A stretch of 24,478 nucleotides of DNA from CAZLAJ01 sp964644605 (GTDB taxonomy: Bacteria > Patescibacteriota > Microgenomatia > UBA1406 > GWC2-37-13), in the NCBI GenBank assembly GCA_964644605.1, contig CAZXWS010000018.1, forward strand, positions 1-24,478. Reading direction: 5' to 3'. The notes below the pieces were generated by a model that made no database searches, was not told the origin of the DNA, and was given only the letters and a program-made list of their open reading frames with translations. The position numbers were made by a program, and so were the translations under genes. Below, piece after piece: positions 1 through 7,523 of the stretch. The first letter of the stretch is position 1. Each line of letters starts with the position of its first letter.

Positions 1-294
1 CATTCAGGTAGAACTGCACGGCTTATATCAAGATATCGACCCAAAATTCCTGTATATGCTTTCACTACCGAAGAATTATTTCGTGATCAACTGACTTTAA
101 ACTTTGGAGTTTTTCCGTTCCTTGAACAGGTTACAAGGGAAGGCGAAGTTAAGAAAGTAGATGTGGCAAGTACATTGGAGTACTTAAAAAATAAATCTTA
201 TGTAGAACAAGGTGATAGTTTAATAGTTCTTCATGGGGACGTTTGGGCAATCGAAGGAGGAACTTCTACTATAAAGGTAGTTACCTGCAAATAA
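1..294 (+). CDS. pyk: Pyruvate kinase, C-terminal end (partial, cut by window edge)
   Basis: Frame 1 is open from the first base to a TAA at 292-294 and gives the last 97 residues. It begins HSGRTARLISRYRPKIPVYA, which matches the 'SG.TA..ISR.RP..PI.A.T' stretch of the pyruvate kinase C-terminal (PK_C) domain. It ends with the G-D-x-W-x-I-E-G-G-T-S-T-I-K-V strand, the usual last strand of the fold. The family reaction is phosphoenolpyruvate + ADP to pyruvate + ATP, the last step of glycolysis. The catalytic barrel lies outside the window, so activity cannot be judged. lepA starts 27 nt downstream on the same strand. Confidence 0.9.
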   Translation, partial: HSGRTARLISRYRPKIPVYAFTTEELFRDQLTLNFGVFPFLEQVTREGEVKKVDVASTLEYLKNKSYVEQGDSLIVLHGDVWAIEGGTSTIKVVTCK

Positions 295-308
295 TTTGAT
301 ATTTGATT

Positions 309-314
309 TACAAT
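309..314 (+). promoter_or_regulatory. Candidate -10 box placed for a leaderless lepA transcript
   Basis: TACAAT ends 7 nt before the lepA ATG. No SD is present: the bases just upstream of the ATG read ATCTCCT. With the usual 6-8 nt from -10 to the start site, transcription would begin at or next to the A of ATG. No convincing -35 was seen 17 nt upstream. This is one of seven such sites in the window. Confidence 0.4.
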
Positions 315-321
315 ATCTCCT

Positions 322-2142
322 ATGGAATACCTAAAGAATATCCGTAACTTTGCGATAATAGCGCATATTGATCATGGAAAATCGACATTAGCCGATCGCT
401 TACTCGAACTGACTCATACTGTAGAAGCTGGTAAGCATGATGAACAAATGCTGGATCGAAATCCTATATCGCGTGAACGTGGTATCACCATCAAATTAGC
501 ACCGGTTAGAATGAAATATGTTAGTGCATCGTCAGACGGAAAAAGTCTTCACAGTTCGAATTTACGAATAGACGATACGAGCCGCGAAATCCTAGAACTT
601 TCGACTCAAACTGAGTACACTTTAAATCTCATAGATACTCCCGGACATGTTGACTTTTCATACGAAGTTGACAGAACACTTGCTTGTGTAGAAGGTGTGA
701 TACTACTAGTAGATGCAACACAAGGAATCCAGGCACAAACAATAGCTAACGCGTACAAGGCGATAGAAAAAAATTTAGTAATTATTCCTGTGATTAATAA
801 AATTGATTTACCAAATGCTGAGGTTGAGAAGTCAAAACAGCAACTCGTCGATTTTTTAGGCGTGCGGCATGACGAGATCTATGAAATTTCCGCAAAAACT
901 GGTAAAGGAGTTGCTGCTATACTTGATGCCGTAATTCAAAAAATACCTCCCCCATTATTGCAGCATGAGCAGTCCCCATCAAATGAAACAGCGCAAGCTC
1001 TTATTTTTGACTCATACTATGATACACACCGCGGTGTAATAGCTTTTGTGCGTGTTTTTGATGGCTTGTTAAAAAAGAATATGAAAGTATCATTAGCGGC
1101 AAGTCATATTGAGTTTGTTGTAAATGAAGTTGGAATATTTACACCGGAACTTACACAAAAAAATTCATTAAATACAGGTCAGATAGGATATGTAGTTACA
1201 AATTTGAAAGACATACATGATGTAGCAGTTGGTGACACAATATCGACTGATAAAACCACCACTCACTCTTATCCTGGATACAAAAAAATAAAACCGCTTG
1301 TCTTTGCTGCGATGTTTCCTACTGATACTAATGATTATCTAAATCTTAAAAAAAGTTTGGAAAAACTATATTTGAATGACTCTTCTCTTGAGTTTAGCGC
1401 CATTTACAGCCAGGCATTGGGAGCTGGTTTCCGTGTAGGTTTTTTAGGGTTATTACATGCGGATGTAGTTCGGGAGCGTTTAGAACGTGAGTTTAATTTA
1501 AGTCTTATTCTCACACCACCCCAGGTAGAGTTTAGGTATGAAAATGATAAGTATATGGAGCCATGGGTCAAGATTATGCTGTTAGCTCCACATGAATATT
1601 TGGGAGCTGTAATGCAGCTGTGTGAGTCTTACCGAGCACGATTTATTACTATGGATAATAAAAATCAAATTTCGATTGCATATGAAATGCCTTTAAGTGA
1701 GATGATATCTGAATTTTTTGATAATTTAAAAAGTGTCACTTCTGGATATGCCTCATTTGATTGGGAGTTTTTGCGATACGAAGAAGTCGAGGCGGATAAA
1801 TTAATTATTTTATTAAATGATGGTGAGGTAGATGAGTTTTCACAGGTTGTAGTAAAGGAACGATCTATTGAAAAAGCGATGCAGCTAACGAAAAAATTAA
1901 AAGATGTAATCCCCCGCCAGCAGTTTGAGATTAAAATACAAGCGAAATATAAAGGGAAAATAATAGCAGCAGAACGAATATCAGCATTCAGAAAAGATGT
2001 AACTGCAAAACTATACGGTGGTGACCGCACGCGAAAAGATAAACTGCTCGAAAAACAAAAAGAGGGTAAAAAACGAATGAAAATGATAGGATCTGTCGAA
2101 GTTCCCAAAGAAGCATTTCTTCAACTCTTCAAAAAATCATAA
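322..2142 (+). CDS. lepA: Elongation factor 4 (LepA), translational GTPase
   Basis: The 606-aa protein has the full LepA plan. The P-loop is AHIDHGKST (residues 14-22), G2 is RERGITIK, G3 is DTPGHVDFSYEV and G4 is NKID. The EF4-specific GFRVGFLGLLHADVVRERLE follows. The LepA C-terminal domain ends with GGDRTRKDKLLEKQKEGKKR and SVEVPKEAFL. EF4 binds the ribosome and affects elongation, initiation or assembly. Compared with usual LepA there are about 30 extra residues (about 66-97) between the G2 strand and G3, rich in Ser and acidic residues. The start is fixed by the MEYLKNIRNF beginning. There is no SD, and a TACAAT lies 7 nt upstream. Confidence 0.97.
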   Translation: MEYLKNIRNFAIIAHIDHGKSTLADRLLELTHTVEAGKHDEQMLDRNPISRERGITIKLAPVRMKYVSASSDGKSLHSSNLRIDDTSREILELSTQTEYTLNLIDTPGHVDFSYEVDRTLACVEGVILLVDATQGIQAQTIANAYKAIEKNLVIIPVINKIDLPNAEVEKSKQQLVDFLGVRHDEIYEISAKTGKGVAAILDAVIQKIPPPLLQHEQSPSNETAQALIFDSYYDTHRGVIAFVRVFDGLLKKNMKVSLAASHIEFVVNEVGIFTPELTQKNSLNTGQIGYVVTNLKDIHDVAVGDTISTDKTTTHSYPGYKKIKPLVFAAMFPTDTNDYLNLKKSLEKLYLNDSSLEFSAIYSQALGAGFRVGFLGLLHADVVRERLEREFNLSLILTPPQVEFRYENDKYMEPWVKIMLLAPHEYLGAVMQLCESYRARFITMDNKNQISIAYEMPLSEMISEFFDNLKSVTSGYASFDWEFLRYEEVEADKLIILLNDGEVDEFSQVVVKERSIEKAMQLTKKLKDVIPRQQFEIKIQAKYKGKIIAAERISAFRKDVTAKLYGGDRTRKDKLLEKQKEGKKRMKMIGSVEVPKEAFLQLFKKS

Positions 2143-2204
2143 AAAAGTACCTAGTATTAAGTAGTGAGTATTAAGATTAAAGATAAAGTACATTTTCAGT
2201 CACT

Positions 2205-2240
2205 CATATAAGTCCTATATGTATTTATAAGACTTATATG
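2205..2240. repeat. AT-rich palindromic repeat, copy A, between convergent genes
   Basis: Perfect 10-bp arms CATATAAGTC (2205-2214) and GACTTATATG (2231-2240) continue inward as a 4-bp TATA stem after one mismatch. The element lies between the ends of lepA (+) and the stalk-protein gene (-), where it could act on either transcript. Near-identical core sequence recurs at about 10638 and 14168. No U-tract follows in either direction, so it is not a textbook intrinsic terminator. The gap also holds a 9-bp direct repeat AGTATTAAG (2153-2161 and 2167-2175). Confidence 0.75.
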
Positions 2241-2245
2241 TTATT

Positions 2246-3298
2246 TTAGAACAACAATCCAAGTGCCACCAGGAGCAATGGTGCTGCAACGACGATCCAT
2301 TGAATAGGAGTTCCAGCTGATGGAATGGTAGGTGGAACTGGGGTATTTGTTGTCCCACCTTTAGCTATGACAATCTCAGTTGGCGCCTGAGTAGGCCCGG
2401 CGCAGCAGCTATCCATAGAGGGATTATTTTTGCATGCTGTTTCGTTTTCAGGTTTTGCACAGTACGACTTGTCGTTTTTAGCGGTGACACAGTTCAAACC
2501 GTTCTGACATGGATGTTGGCTGTCGCACTGTGTGTATCCGCACGCATTAGGTGTGGAGCGACAGCAGGTATCATAGGACGGATTGTTTTTACAAGCATCT
2601 TGATACTCAGGAATAGCGCAGTACGACTTATCATTTTTAGCAGTGACACATGTTAAGCCACCATTGCAGGGGTGAGCTGAGTCACACTGAGTATAACCGC
2701 ATGCGTTGGGTGCAGGAGTGGGTGTAAATGTTGGTATAGGAGTATTTGATAGTATTGGCGTATTGGTTGGTATAGGTGTATGTGTCGGAGGTATTTTTGT
2801 GGCACTAGGAATAGGTGTATTGCTCGGAGGTGTCCCTGTTGCAGTCGGAGAAGGCACTGGCGTTTTACTTGGAGCTGGGGTGTTAGAAGGAGTTGGTGTG
2901 GGTGTGGAACGTTCAGGTTGGGTTGGTGTTTCTTCTGTAGGACATGCTTTACAAACTGATGTATCACATTGCCAATCACTTAAAGCACCACAGTTTGGTA
3001 ATGGATCATTACCAGAAGCACGTCTAGTACGTGTACAACGCATATAAATATTAGGACATGTCCCAGCACCTACACATGGTAGATCTTGAACTTCAGTAAC
3101 AGTACCATCGTCACTGGGTACACAAGTGGGCTGCGGGTAGCCTGGCTGAGGACTTTGAGTACATTTTTCTTCCTGAGCTTTTGAAGGTAATGATACTTTT
3201 TGAGTTTTTAAATTTTCAGAAATTATAATGGCGGTAAGACCGATAACTATTGTGGATATAAAGATTATTATCGGTAGTAGTATATTTTTATTCTTCAT
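2246..3298 (-). CDS. Membrane-anchored Thr/Pro-stalk protein with two Cys-rich repeats
   Basis: The start is set at the ATG at 3298, which overlaps the upstream stop as ATGA and gives 350 aa. An 18-codon longer frame exists but has no support. Residues about 6-27 are an N-terminal signal or anchor helix. Residues 46-118 are Cys-rich. Residues 119-197 are a low-complexity Thr/Pro/Ser stalk with TPTPTP-type repeats. Residues 198-250 and 251-303 are two nearly identical Cys-rich units, each with the pattern NACGYTQCDS.HPC..GL.CVTAKNDKSYC...ACKNNPS.D.CC (eight Cys). The C terminus is IPSAGT followed by a hydrophobic helix (332-350) with no charged tail. It is probably exported and displayed outside the cell, with disulfides in the repeats. 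Similar stalk-plus-Cys proteins are common in Microgenomates. The molecular function is unknown. Confidence 0.85.
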   Translation of the reverse strand: MKNKNILLPIIIFISTIVIGLTAIIISENLKTQKVSLPSKAQEEKCTQSPQPGYPQPTCVPSDDGTVTEVQDLPCVGAGTCPNIYMRCTRTRRASGNDPLPNCGALSDWQCDTSVCKACPTEETPTQPERSTPTPTPSNTPAPSKTPVPSPTATGTPPSNTPIPSATKIPPTHTPIPTNTPILSNTPIPTFTPTPAPNACGYTQCDSAHPCNGGLTCVTAKNDKSYCAIPEYQDACKNNPSYDTCCRSTPNACGYTQCDSQHPCQNGLNCVTAKNDKSYCAKPENETACKNNPSMDSCCAGPTQAPTEIVIAKGGTTNTPVPPTIPSAGTPIQWIVVAAPLLLVALGLLF

Positions 3299-3894
3299 GG
3301 TTGTTTTACAGTAAAGTGTAAAGATGGATTGGCAGCATAAAAGACTGTACATACCCCTGGTGTAGGAAATACAACACCTGCTGCATATCCAAACTTATCT
3401 TTTTTATTTGAAACAGTACGTACATAGACATAATAGTCACCAGGCTGTAAATCTAGAAATGTATAAGATGTTTTATCTGTTTTTTTACCTGCAGCTATAG
3501 GATCAGTGTTAGGTCTTGGTACTCCTTTGTCCCCGCTTAATACAATATAATAGTGTTGAGCATCGGCTACAGGCTCCCAATGCACTGTAATATTTGTAGA
3601 TGTTATTGTTGTATCAGATTTAACATCAATAAGTTTATTATCTATTATTGTCGTTGCACTTATACCTGTTGGATTCGGTACATCAGGTGGACAAGAATAT
3701 TTTGTTGCCGCATTTGTATTTAATGTATTACTTTTATGGTTTATTTGAGTTATGTAAACTGAAGTTAATAAAGCGAGTGCAATTAAAAAAGAACCCCCAT
3801 TTAAGACAAAAAAATTACCTTGAACTCTATTTCTCTTAGTTGAATGGAAAAAATGATCTGCAAGCGGAGTAAAATTTCTTAAATTAGGTTCCAT
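3295..3894 (-). CDS. Single-pass membrane protein with a fibronectin type III-like domain
   Basis: 199 aa from the ATG at 3894. A TTG at 3930 would add 12 residues, and neither start has an SD. A hydrophilic N terminus of about 30 residues is followed by one membrane helix (about 34-50), giving a C-terminus-out topology. An extracellular part starts at SCPPDVPNP. The segment ITVHWEPVADAQHYYIVLSG ... TSYTFLDLQPGDYYVYVRTVS has the strand pattern of an FN3 beta-sandwich, with the Trp in strand B and the 'Y.f..L.pG..Y...V' of strands E-F. FN3 domains mediate protein or sugar contacts. Its TGA stop overlaps the next ATG by 4 nt, and the preceding gene ends about 40 nt upstream, which suggests coupled expression of a surface-protein set. 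Confidence 0.8.
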   Translation of the reverse strand: MEPNLRNFTPLADHFFHSTKRNRVQGNFFVLNGGSFLIALALLTSVYITQINHKSNTLNTNAATKYSCPPDVPNPTGISATTIIDNKLIDVKSDTTITSTNITVHWEPVADAQHYYIVLSGDKGVPRPNTDPIAAGKKTDKTSYTFLDLQPGDYYVYVRTVSNKKDKFGYAAGVVFPTPGVCTVFYAANPSLHFTVKQP

Positions 3895-3931
3895 ATACTT
3901 AATACTATTGTAAGAAATAGTAGATGTCAAG

Positions 3932-5707
3932 TTATCTTAAAATTTCTGCTAAATGGTTTTTGGCTGGAAGATAATCTGGATAGAGATATAATGACTTCCT
4001 GAAAAAATAAGTCGCTCTTTGGTAATCCTTCATTTCCATATATATACTTCCGATATTATCAGCAATATTATAGTTAGTGGGATCAAGATAGAAGGCAAAA
4101 CGATGAAATTGGAGTGCTTTTCTCAGAAGTTGATCGTGCTCTTTCGGTGTGTCGAGAGCGTGGAAAAATAGTAATGTACCTCGCAGGTCCCAGTAACGTG
4201 ATTCATTCGGATTTCTAGAAGTAGTACGCTCTGCTGATTGATGTGCTTGATTGTACTGCGACAAAAGATATAAAGATGTGCATGTATGTCTACTGATACA
4301 AGAATGGTTTAGTCGATAATGAAAAATACGATCATAGTAAGCATATGTTTCTTGATAATAGTATTCGCTGTTATAGGGAAAGATGGCTATTGCCTGGTTT
4401 ATATGGCCTCGATGACTCTCAAAGTCAGCAACTAAGAAAGTGATTGCCGTATATATATAGTAAATACCTAGGAGTAGAAGTGTTATACATAACAATGCCC
4501 TTTTTAAAAATATGGTATACACCAATGTATAGTTTCTGTTATAGGAATTAACAAGCCCAAATAAATAGAATATATATGTTAGCGGTGTAAGATAATAAAA
4601 AAGTTGCCAAAGAATAAGAAAATAAAACATATATGAAAATGGATTGTGTCGTTTTCGCAGCGAAAATATGATTAAACCGAGCCAAAAAATAATACCGATC
4701 AAACCTTGAGTGTAAATAATCTCCATATAGTGATTCCTTATTTTGCTCAGATCCCAATTCCTTTCTTTTGTTAGATTAAGTGCAGGATTGCGGTATATTT
4801 TATAGCCGTAACCACTCGTGTTTTGTCCATAGCCCACAATAATTCGTCCTAGATTCTTAACACTACGTAACATTTTGATAGCAGAGGAGTATTCTAGGCT
4901 GCGTTGGGAGACACTAAACGATTTTTTTGGAATAAAATATAGCAACAGAAGTAGGAAAGTACATAAGAGCGTTATAAAAATTAGTTTAATTTTCTTAGTT
5001 TTTGTTGTGTACAGTTTTAACACCACAAGTATAAGCAAAGTTGATATAAGTGAAAATATAACTGTTGATGACTGAAGAATAAATAGTGCCAGACTATGTA
5101 TTAAAACTGCGCATATGATTATAATTTTTATATACCATCTATACTTCTCATTCCAAAGCGAAGCTGCGGATAGAATACCGATAGCAATTATGAGTGAGGA
5201 AAGTATGGGCTGCCCCTCTAGTCCGTCTGGTCTGGGATTAACTTTTGAAAATAACAAAATCGAATAAAGACTCGAAAGGGTTGATGCAGCTATAAAAAAA
5301 ACTAGAATAAGGGTGTTTTTTCCTTTCGGCAGGCGAGCGTAAATAAAGCCAAACATACAGTAGCAAAGTACTGAAATGTAACCCAGCCCTTCCTGCTGAT
5401 ACATTCCGTAAAAAGATATTATTCTATTAACAGAAAATGCATAATTAATAGAGTGAGTAATAAGCAGTACTGCAATAACTAGGTCAGATTTATAAAAGCA
5501 ATAATTTTTATGAGCAATTAAGGTAATAACCGCTTCTATGAAAATTAGTAATGAAGCTGTTATATATAAAATACCAAGTTTTGGAAGTATATAACTATTC
5601 GAAAGAAATGGTAAGAAAATTATAGCCGCATAGAAAAGGCCTAAAGCCAATATATATGATTGTATATTACGTAGTATAGACACCTTAGTTACCCAATTTC
5701 TATCCAT
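3932..5707 (-). CDS. O-antigen ligase-like (Wzy_C) polytopic membrane protein with C-terminal TPRs
   Basis: 591 aa from the ATG at 5707, chosen because the longer frame (to 5797) would run 109 nt into miaA. A GTG at 5683 is possible. About ten or eleven hydrophobic helices are followed by a soluble tail. The segment RNHYMEIIYTQGLIGIIFWL is the 'NHYLEIL...G..G...F' signature of WaaL/Wzy_C proteins, which join or polymerise glycans on lipid carriers at the outer face of the membrane. The preceding loop (YGQNTSGYGYKIYRNP) fits the large periplasmic loop of that family. The tail contains TPR-like helices (NPNESRYWDLRGTLLF; DPTNYNIADNIGSIYMEMKD; YQRATYFFRKSLYLYPDY). O-antigen ligase, polymerase and O-oligosaccharyltransferase share this fold and cannot be told apart here. 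An FN3 protein and a Thr-rich stalk protein follow, so protein O-glycosylation is conceivable. Confidence 0.85.
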   Translation of the reverse strand: MDRNWVTKVSILRNIQSYILALGLFYAAIIFLPFLSNSYILPKLGILYITASLLIFIEAVITLIAHKNYCFYKSDLVIAVLLITHSINYAFSVNRIISFYGMYQQEGLGYISVLCYCMFGFIYARLPKGKNTLILVFFIAASTLSSLYSILLFSKVNPRPDGLEGQPILSSLIIAIGILSAASLWNEKYRWYIKIIIICAVLIHSLALFILQSSTVIFSLISTLLILVVLKLYTTKTKKIKLIFITLLCTFLLLLLYFIPKKSFSVSQRSLEYSSAIKMLRSVKNLGRIIVGYGQNTSGYGYKIYRNPALNLTKERNWDLSKIRNHYMEIIYTQGLIGIIFWLGLIIFSLRKRHNPFSYMFYFLILWQLFYYLTPLTYIFYLFGLVNSYNRNYTLVYTIFLKRALLCITLLLLGIYYIYTAITFLVADFESHRGHINQAIAIFPYNSEYYYQETYAYYDRIFHYRLNHSCISRHTCTSLYLLSQYNQAHQSAERTTSRNPNESRYWDLRGTLLFFHALDTPKEHDQLLRKALQFHRFAFYLDPTNYNIADNIGSIYMEMKDYQRATYFFRKSLYLYPDYLPAKNHLAEILR

Positions 5708-6648
5708 CTGATATGTCGATCCTTTTTCATAAATGTCATTTGTCGTTTGGCATACTGTACTTCTTTTGTTATCCATTGTGAGATGGTTGTTTCCCATGAG
5801 ATTTGTTTTTTGAGATATTGAATAATTTGTGTATACCCTATTGTTCGTAAGCCTGGATCCTGTTCATTATATCCTTGTTTTAATAGGTTTTCTACTTCTT
5901 CTAAAGCCCCATTTTTAATTCTCTCCTCTACTCTACTTTTTATTGCATTAATAAGCATTTCTTTGTGTCTAAATTTTAGCCCTATGATTTCTGTTTCCTG
6001 TATGGGTAATGGGATTTTTGTATTTGTAGCGACGTGATTAATCACGTCTCTACGTGATTGTGCGATCTCTATTTTTCGTATCAAACGCTGTGGATTATTG
6101 CGATCACTTTCATTTAATGCTTCAAATATTTCGCGTGACTCGTGTTGAAGTATCGTTTGCAGTTCGTGAATTGTTTTGGATACAAGTTCATTACGTAGCT
6201 TTTGGTCTGGTGGTATTCTTTCAGTATCCACGCCATACAGTAAATGCTTGATGTAAAGATATGTCCCACCGACAAAAATAGGTGTTTTGCCGCGTTGAAA
6301 TATATTGTCGACTATATATTTTGCGCATTGTACGTAATCATATGATGAAAAGTATTGCTTGGGATCGATAATATCATAGAGCCATATAGGTATTGCATTG
6401 TTATATTGTTGCATTGTTTCATTGTTGCATGATGAGTTGTAGTAACCTATATCGAAAGCATTCAGATTAGAACTCTTATGAAATCTGTGCGAGCCTATAT
6501 CCTTGCCGGTTATGATATTGAGATGTTTATACACTTGTCTCGAATCACAGTTGATTAATTCCCCGTTTATTTTTTTTGCGAGGTCGAGAGCAAATGAAGT
6601 TTTTCCAGTAGCTGTTTGGCCAGTGATTATAATACTCTTCATACGCAT
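5689..6648 (-). CDS. miaA: tRNA dimethylallyltransferase (MiaA)
   Basis: 319 aa. MiaA adds dimethylallyl to N6 of A37 in tRNAs that read UNN codons. Visible motifs are the P-loop GQTATGKT (10-17), the tRNA/DMAPP-site DSRQVYKHLNIITGKD (35-50), WLYDIIDPKQYFSSYDY, VGGTYLYIKHLLYG, NNPQRLIRKIEI and the C-terminal GLRTIGYTQ ... KRQMTFMKKD. Two unusual parts stand out. About 35 extra residues (about 52-86) are rich in Asn/Ser and encoded by repeats of CATTGTT/TTGCAT type. A palindrome at 6026-6053 encodes RRDVINHVAT (199-208). The start may be M1 (6648) or M3 (6642). The M3 ATG overlaps the folD TGA as ATGA, so the genes are coupled. The stop overlaps the start of the ligase-like gene. Confidence 0.95.
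   Translation of the reverse strand: MRMKSIIITGQTATGKTSFALDLAKKINGELINCDSRQVYKHLNIITGKDIGSHRFHKSSNLNAFDIGYYNSSCNNETMQQYNNAIPIWLYDIIDPKQYFSSYDYVQCAKYIVDNIFQRGKTPIFVGGTYLYIKHLLYGVDTERIPPDQKLRNELVSKTIHELQTILQHESREIFEALNESDRNNPQRLIRKIEIAQSRRDVINHVATNTKIPLPIQETEIIGLKFRHKEMLINAIKSRVEERIKNGALEEVENLLKQGYNEQDPGLRTIGYTQIIQYLKKQISWETTISQWITKEVQYAKRQMTFMKKDRHIRWIEIG
6026..6053. repeat. REP-like palindrome embedded in frame in miaA
   Basis: 28 nt, centred between 6039 and 6040. The left arm is GTAGCGACGTGATT and the right arm is AATCACGTCTCTAC, complementary at 13 of 14 positions (only C6030 against T6049 fails). It falls in a length-variable part of MiaA and keeps the frame. The GTAG(A/G)GACG...CGTC(T/C)CTAC style resembles short palindromic repeats of bacterial genomes. 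It also shares the GTAGNGA...TCNCTAC ends with the element at 23707-23774. Confidence 0.8.
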
Positions 6649-7511
6649 TGTTTGTGAGCAGCTTCCAAGAGATTATGGTAGAGATATAAAACGTCGATGG
6701 GACCTATGCCACCGGGCGTGGGGGTGTAAAACGAAGCGATATCAACGATTTCTGATTCATCATAATCACCTACTAACTTACCGTTTTCTCGCCTTAAGCC
6801 TGCATTTAATAAAATAACCCCTGGTTTTAGACATTCCTTGTGGATTACTTTTTTTCCAACAGCAGTAATAATAATATCAGCATTCTTGTAATACTCTTCC
6901 GGTTCCAACGTTCTAGAATTTATACTCATGTAGTTAATTTTAAATTGGTTGAGCGTTTTGCCGATAGGTTGACCTCCAGTTATTCCCCGCCCGGCAAGCA
7001 CAATTTTTTTATGTTTCAAATATTTTTTTATGAGTGGTATATCCTCAGCAAGATTCAGTGGGAGAAGTTGATCGATGTTTTGGTTTGTGACAATGTACTT
7101 TAACACTGTCAGTATAGCCATGGAAATTGGTGGATAGTAAGGAGTTTTAATTTTATGAGCTTCTATTTCTTTTAAATCAGGAATAAAATTATATATGCTG
7201 TCTGTTTGTAACTGTGGTGGTAATGGCTGTTGAATAATCATTCCAGTTACTTCTGGTTTTCTAGATAAATCTTTCAGTAGCCCGATCAGCTTTTCAAATG
7301 AGGGTATATCGCTATAATGTAGAAATTCGAATTTGATACCTAACCTTTCCGCAACCTCTTTTTTTTTAGAAACATAGGAAAGTTGATCAGGTGATTCGCC
7401 AATAAGGATAGTTGTAAGTTGGGGAACTACACCTTGAGCACGTAAATTATCGGCTTTTTTCTTTAGTTGAGATTCGAGAATATCTGCTATCTCTTTCCCA
7501 GGTATAATCAT
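6639..7511 (-). CDS. folD: FolD-like methylenetetrahydrofolate dehydrogenase/cyclohydrolase, divergent
   Basis: 290 aa from the ATG at 7511. An in-frame start at 7535 would overlap gyrA and is less likely. FolD interconverts 5,10-methylene-, methenyl- and 10-formyl-THF using NADP. Kept features are the YVSKKKEVAERLG helix, with Lys at the catalytic position (E. coli Lys56); GMIIQQPLPPQL, with the conserved Gln; a Rossmann loop GRGITGGQPIGKTL; TAVGKKVI; and the C-terminal TPTPGGIGPIDVLYLYHN. Altered features: the usual KDVDG is K-E-I-E-A-H, and the usual PCTP.G is Y-Y-P-P-I-S. The Asp to Glu change may be tolerated, but the folate/cofactor pocket differs from textbook FolD, so activity is inferred. 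TATAAT lies 6 nt before the ATG. The TGA stop overlaps the miaA start. Confidence 0.88.
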   Translation of the reverse strand: MIIPGKEIADILESQLKKKADNLRAQGVVPQLTTILIGESPDQLSYVSKKKEVAERLGIKFEFLHYSDIPSFEKLIGLLKDLSRKPEVTGMIIQQPLPPQLQTDSIYNFIPDLKEIEAHKIKTPYYPPISMAILTVLKYIVTNQNIDQLLPLNLAEDIPLIKKYLKHKKIVLAGRGITGGQPIGKTLNQFKINYMSINSRTLEPEEYYKNADIIITAVGKKVIHKECLKPGVILLNAGLRRENGKLVGDYDESEIVDIASFYTPTPGGIGPIDVLYLYHNLLEAAHKQCV

Positions 7512-7517
7512 TAATTT

Positions 7518-7523
7518 ATTATA
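7518..7523 (-). promoter_or_regulatory. Candidate -10 box for leaderless folD
   Basis: On the - strand TATAAT is followed by AAATTA and then the folD ATG (6 nt gap). The hexamer overlaps the last codons of gyrA: its TAA is the gyrA stop. No SD precedes folD, so an internal leaderless promoter for folD-miaA is plausible. Confidence 0.45.

Noticed and set aside
1665..2108. 147-aa frame on - opposite lepA
   Set aside because: It is antisense to a conserved coding region, with no start signal or similarity.
2205..2240. Bidirectional intrinsic terminator
   Set aside because: The hairpin stem is AT-only with no U-tract on either side. It fits better as one copy of a repeat family, though a role in 3' end formation is not excluded.
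2706..3047. Gly/Val-rich open frame on + opposite the stalk protein
   Set aside because: It is the antisense shadow of the Thr/Pro repeats. The - strand has a signal helix, Cys repeats and ATGA coupling.
5708..5797. Longer start of the ligase-like protein inside miaA
   Set aside because: It would overlap miaA by 109 nt with hydrophilic residues derived from the miaA frame. The ATG at 5707 begins just before the first membrane helix.
6300..6322. AT-rich near-palindrome around GTCGAC in miaA
   Set aside because: It lies in conserved MiaA coding sequence (VDNIFQRGK), is imperfect, and is likely due to codon choice.
3295..7511. UGA recoded as glycine (as in Gracilibacteria/Absconditabacteria)
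   Set aside because: TGA ends the FN3 gene and folD at family-consistent places, each in an ATGA overlap, and no gene has in-frame TGA.
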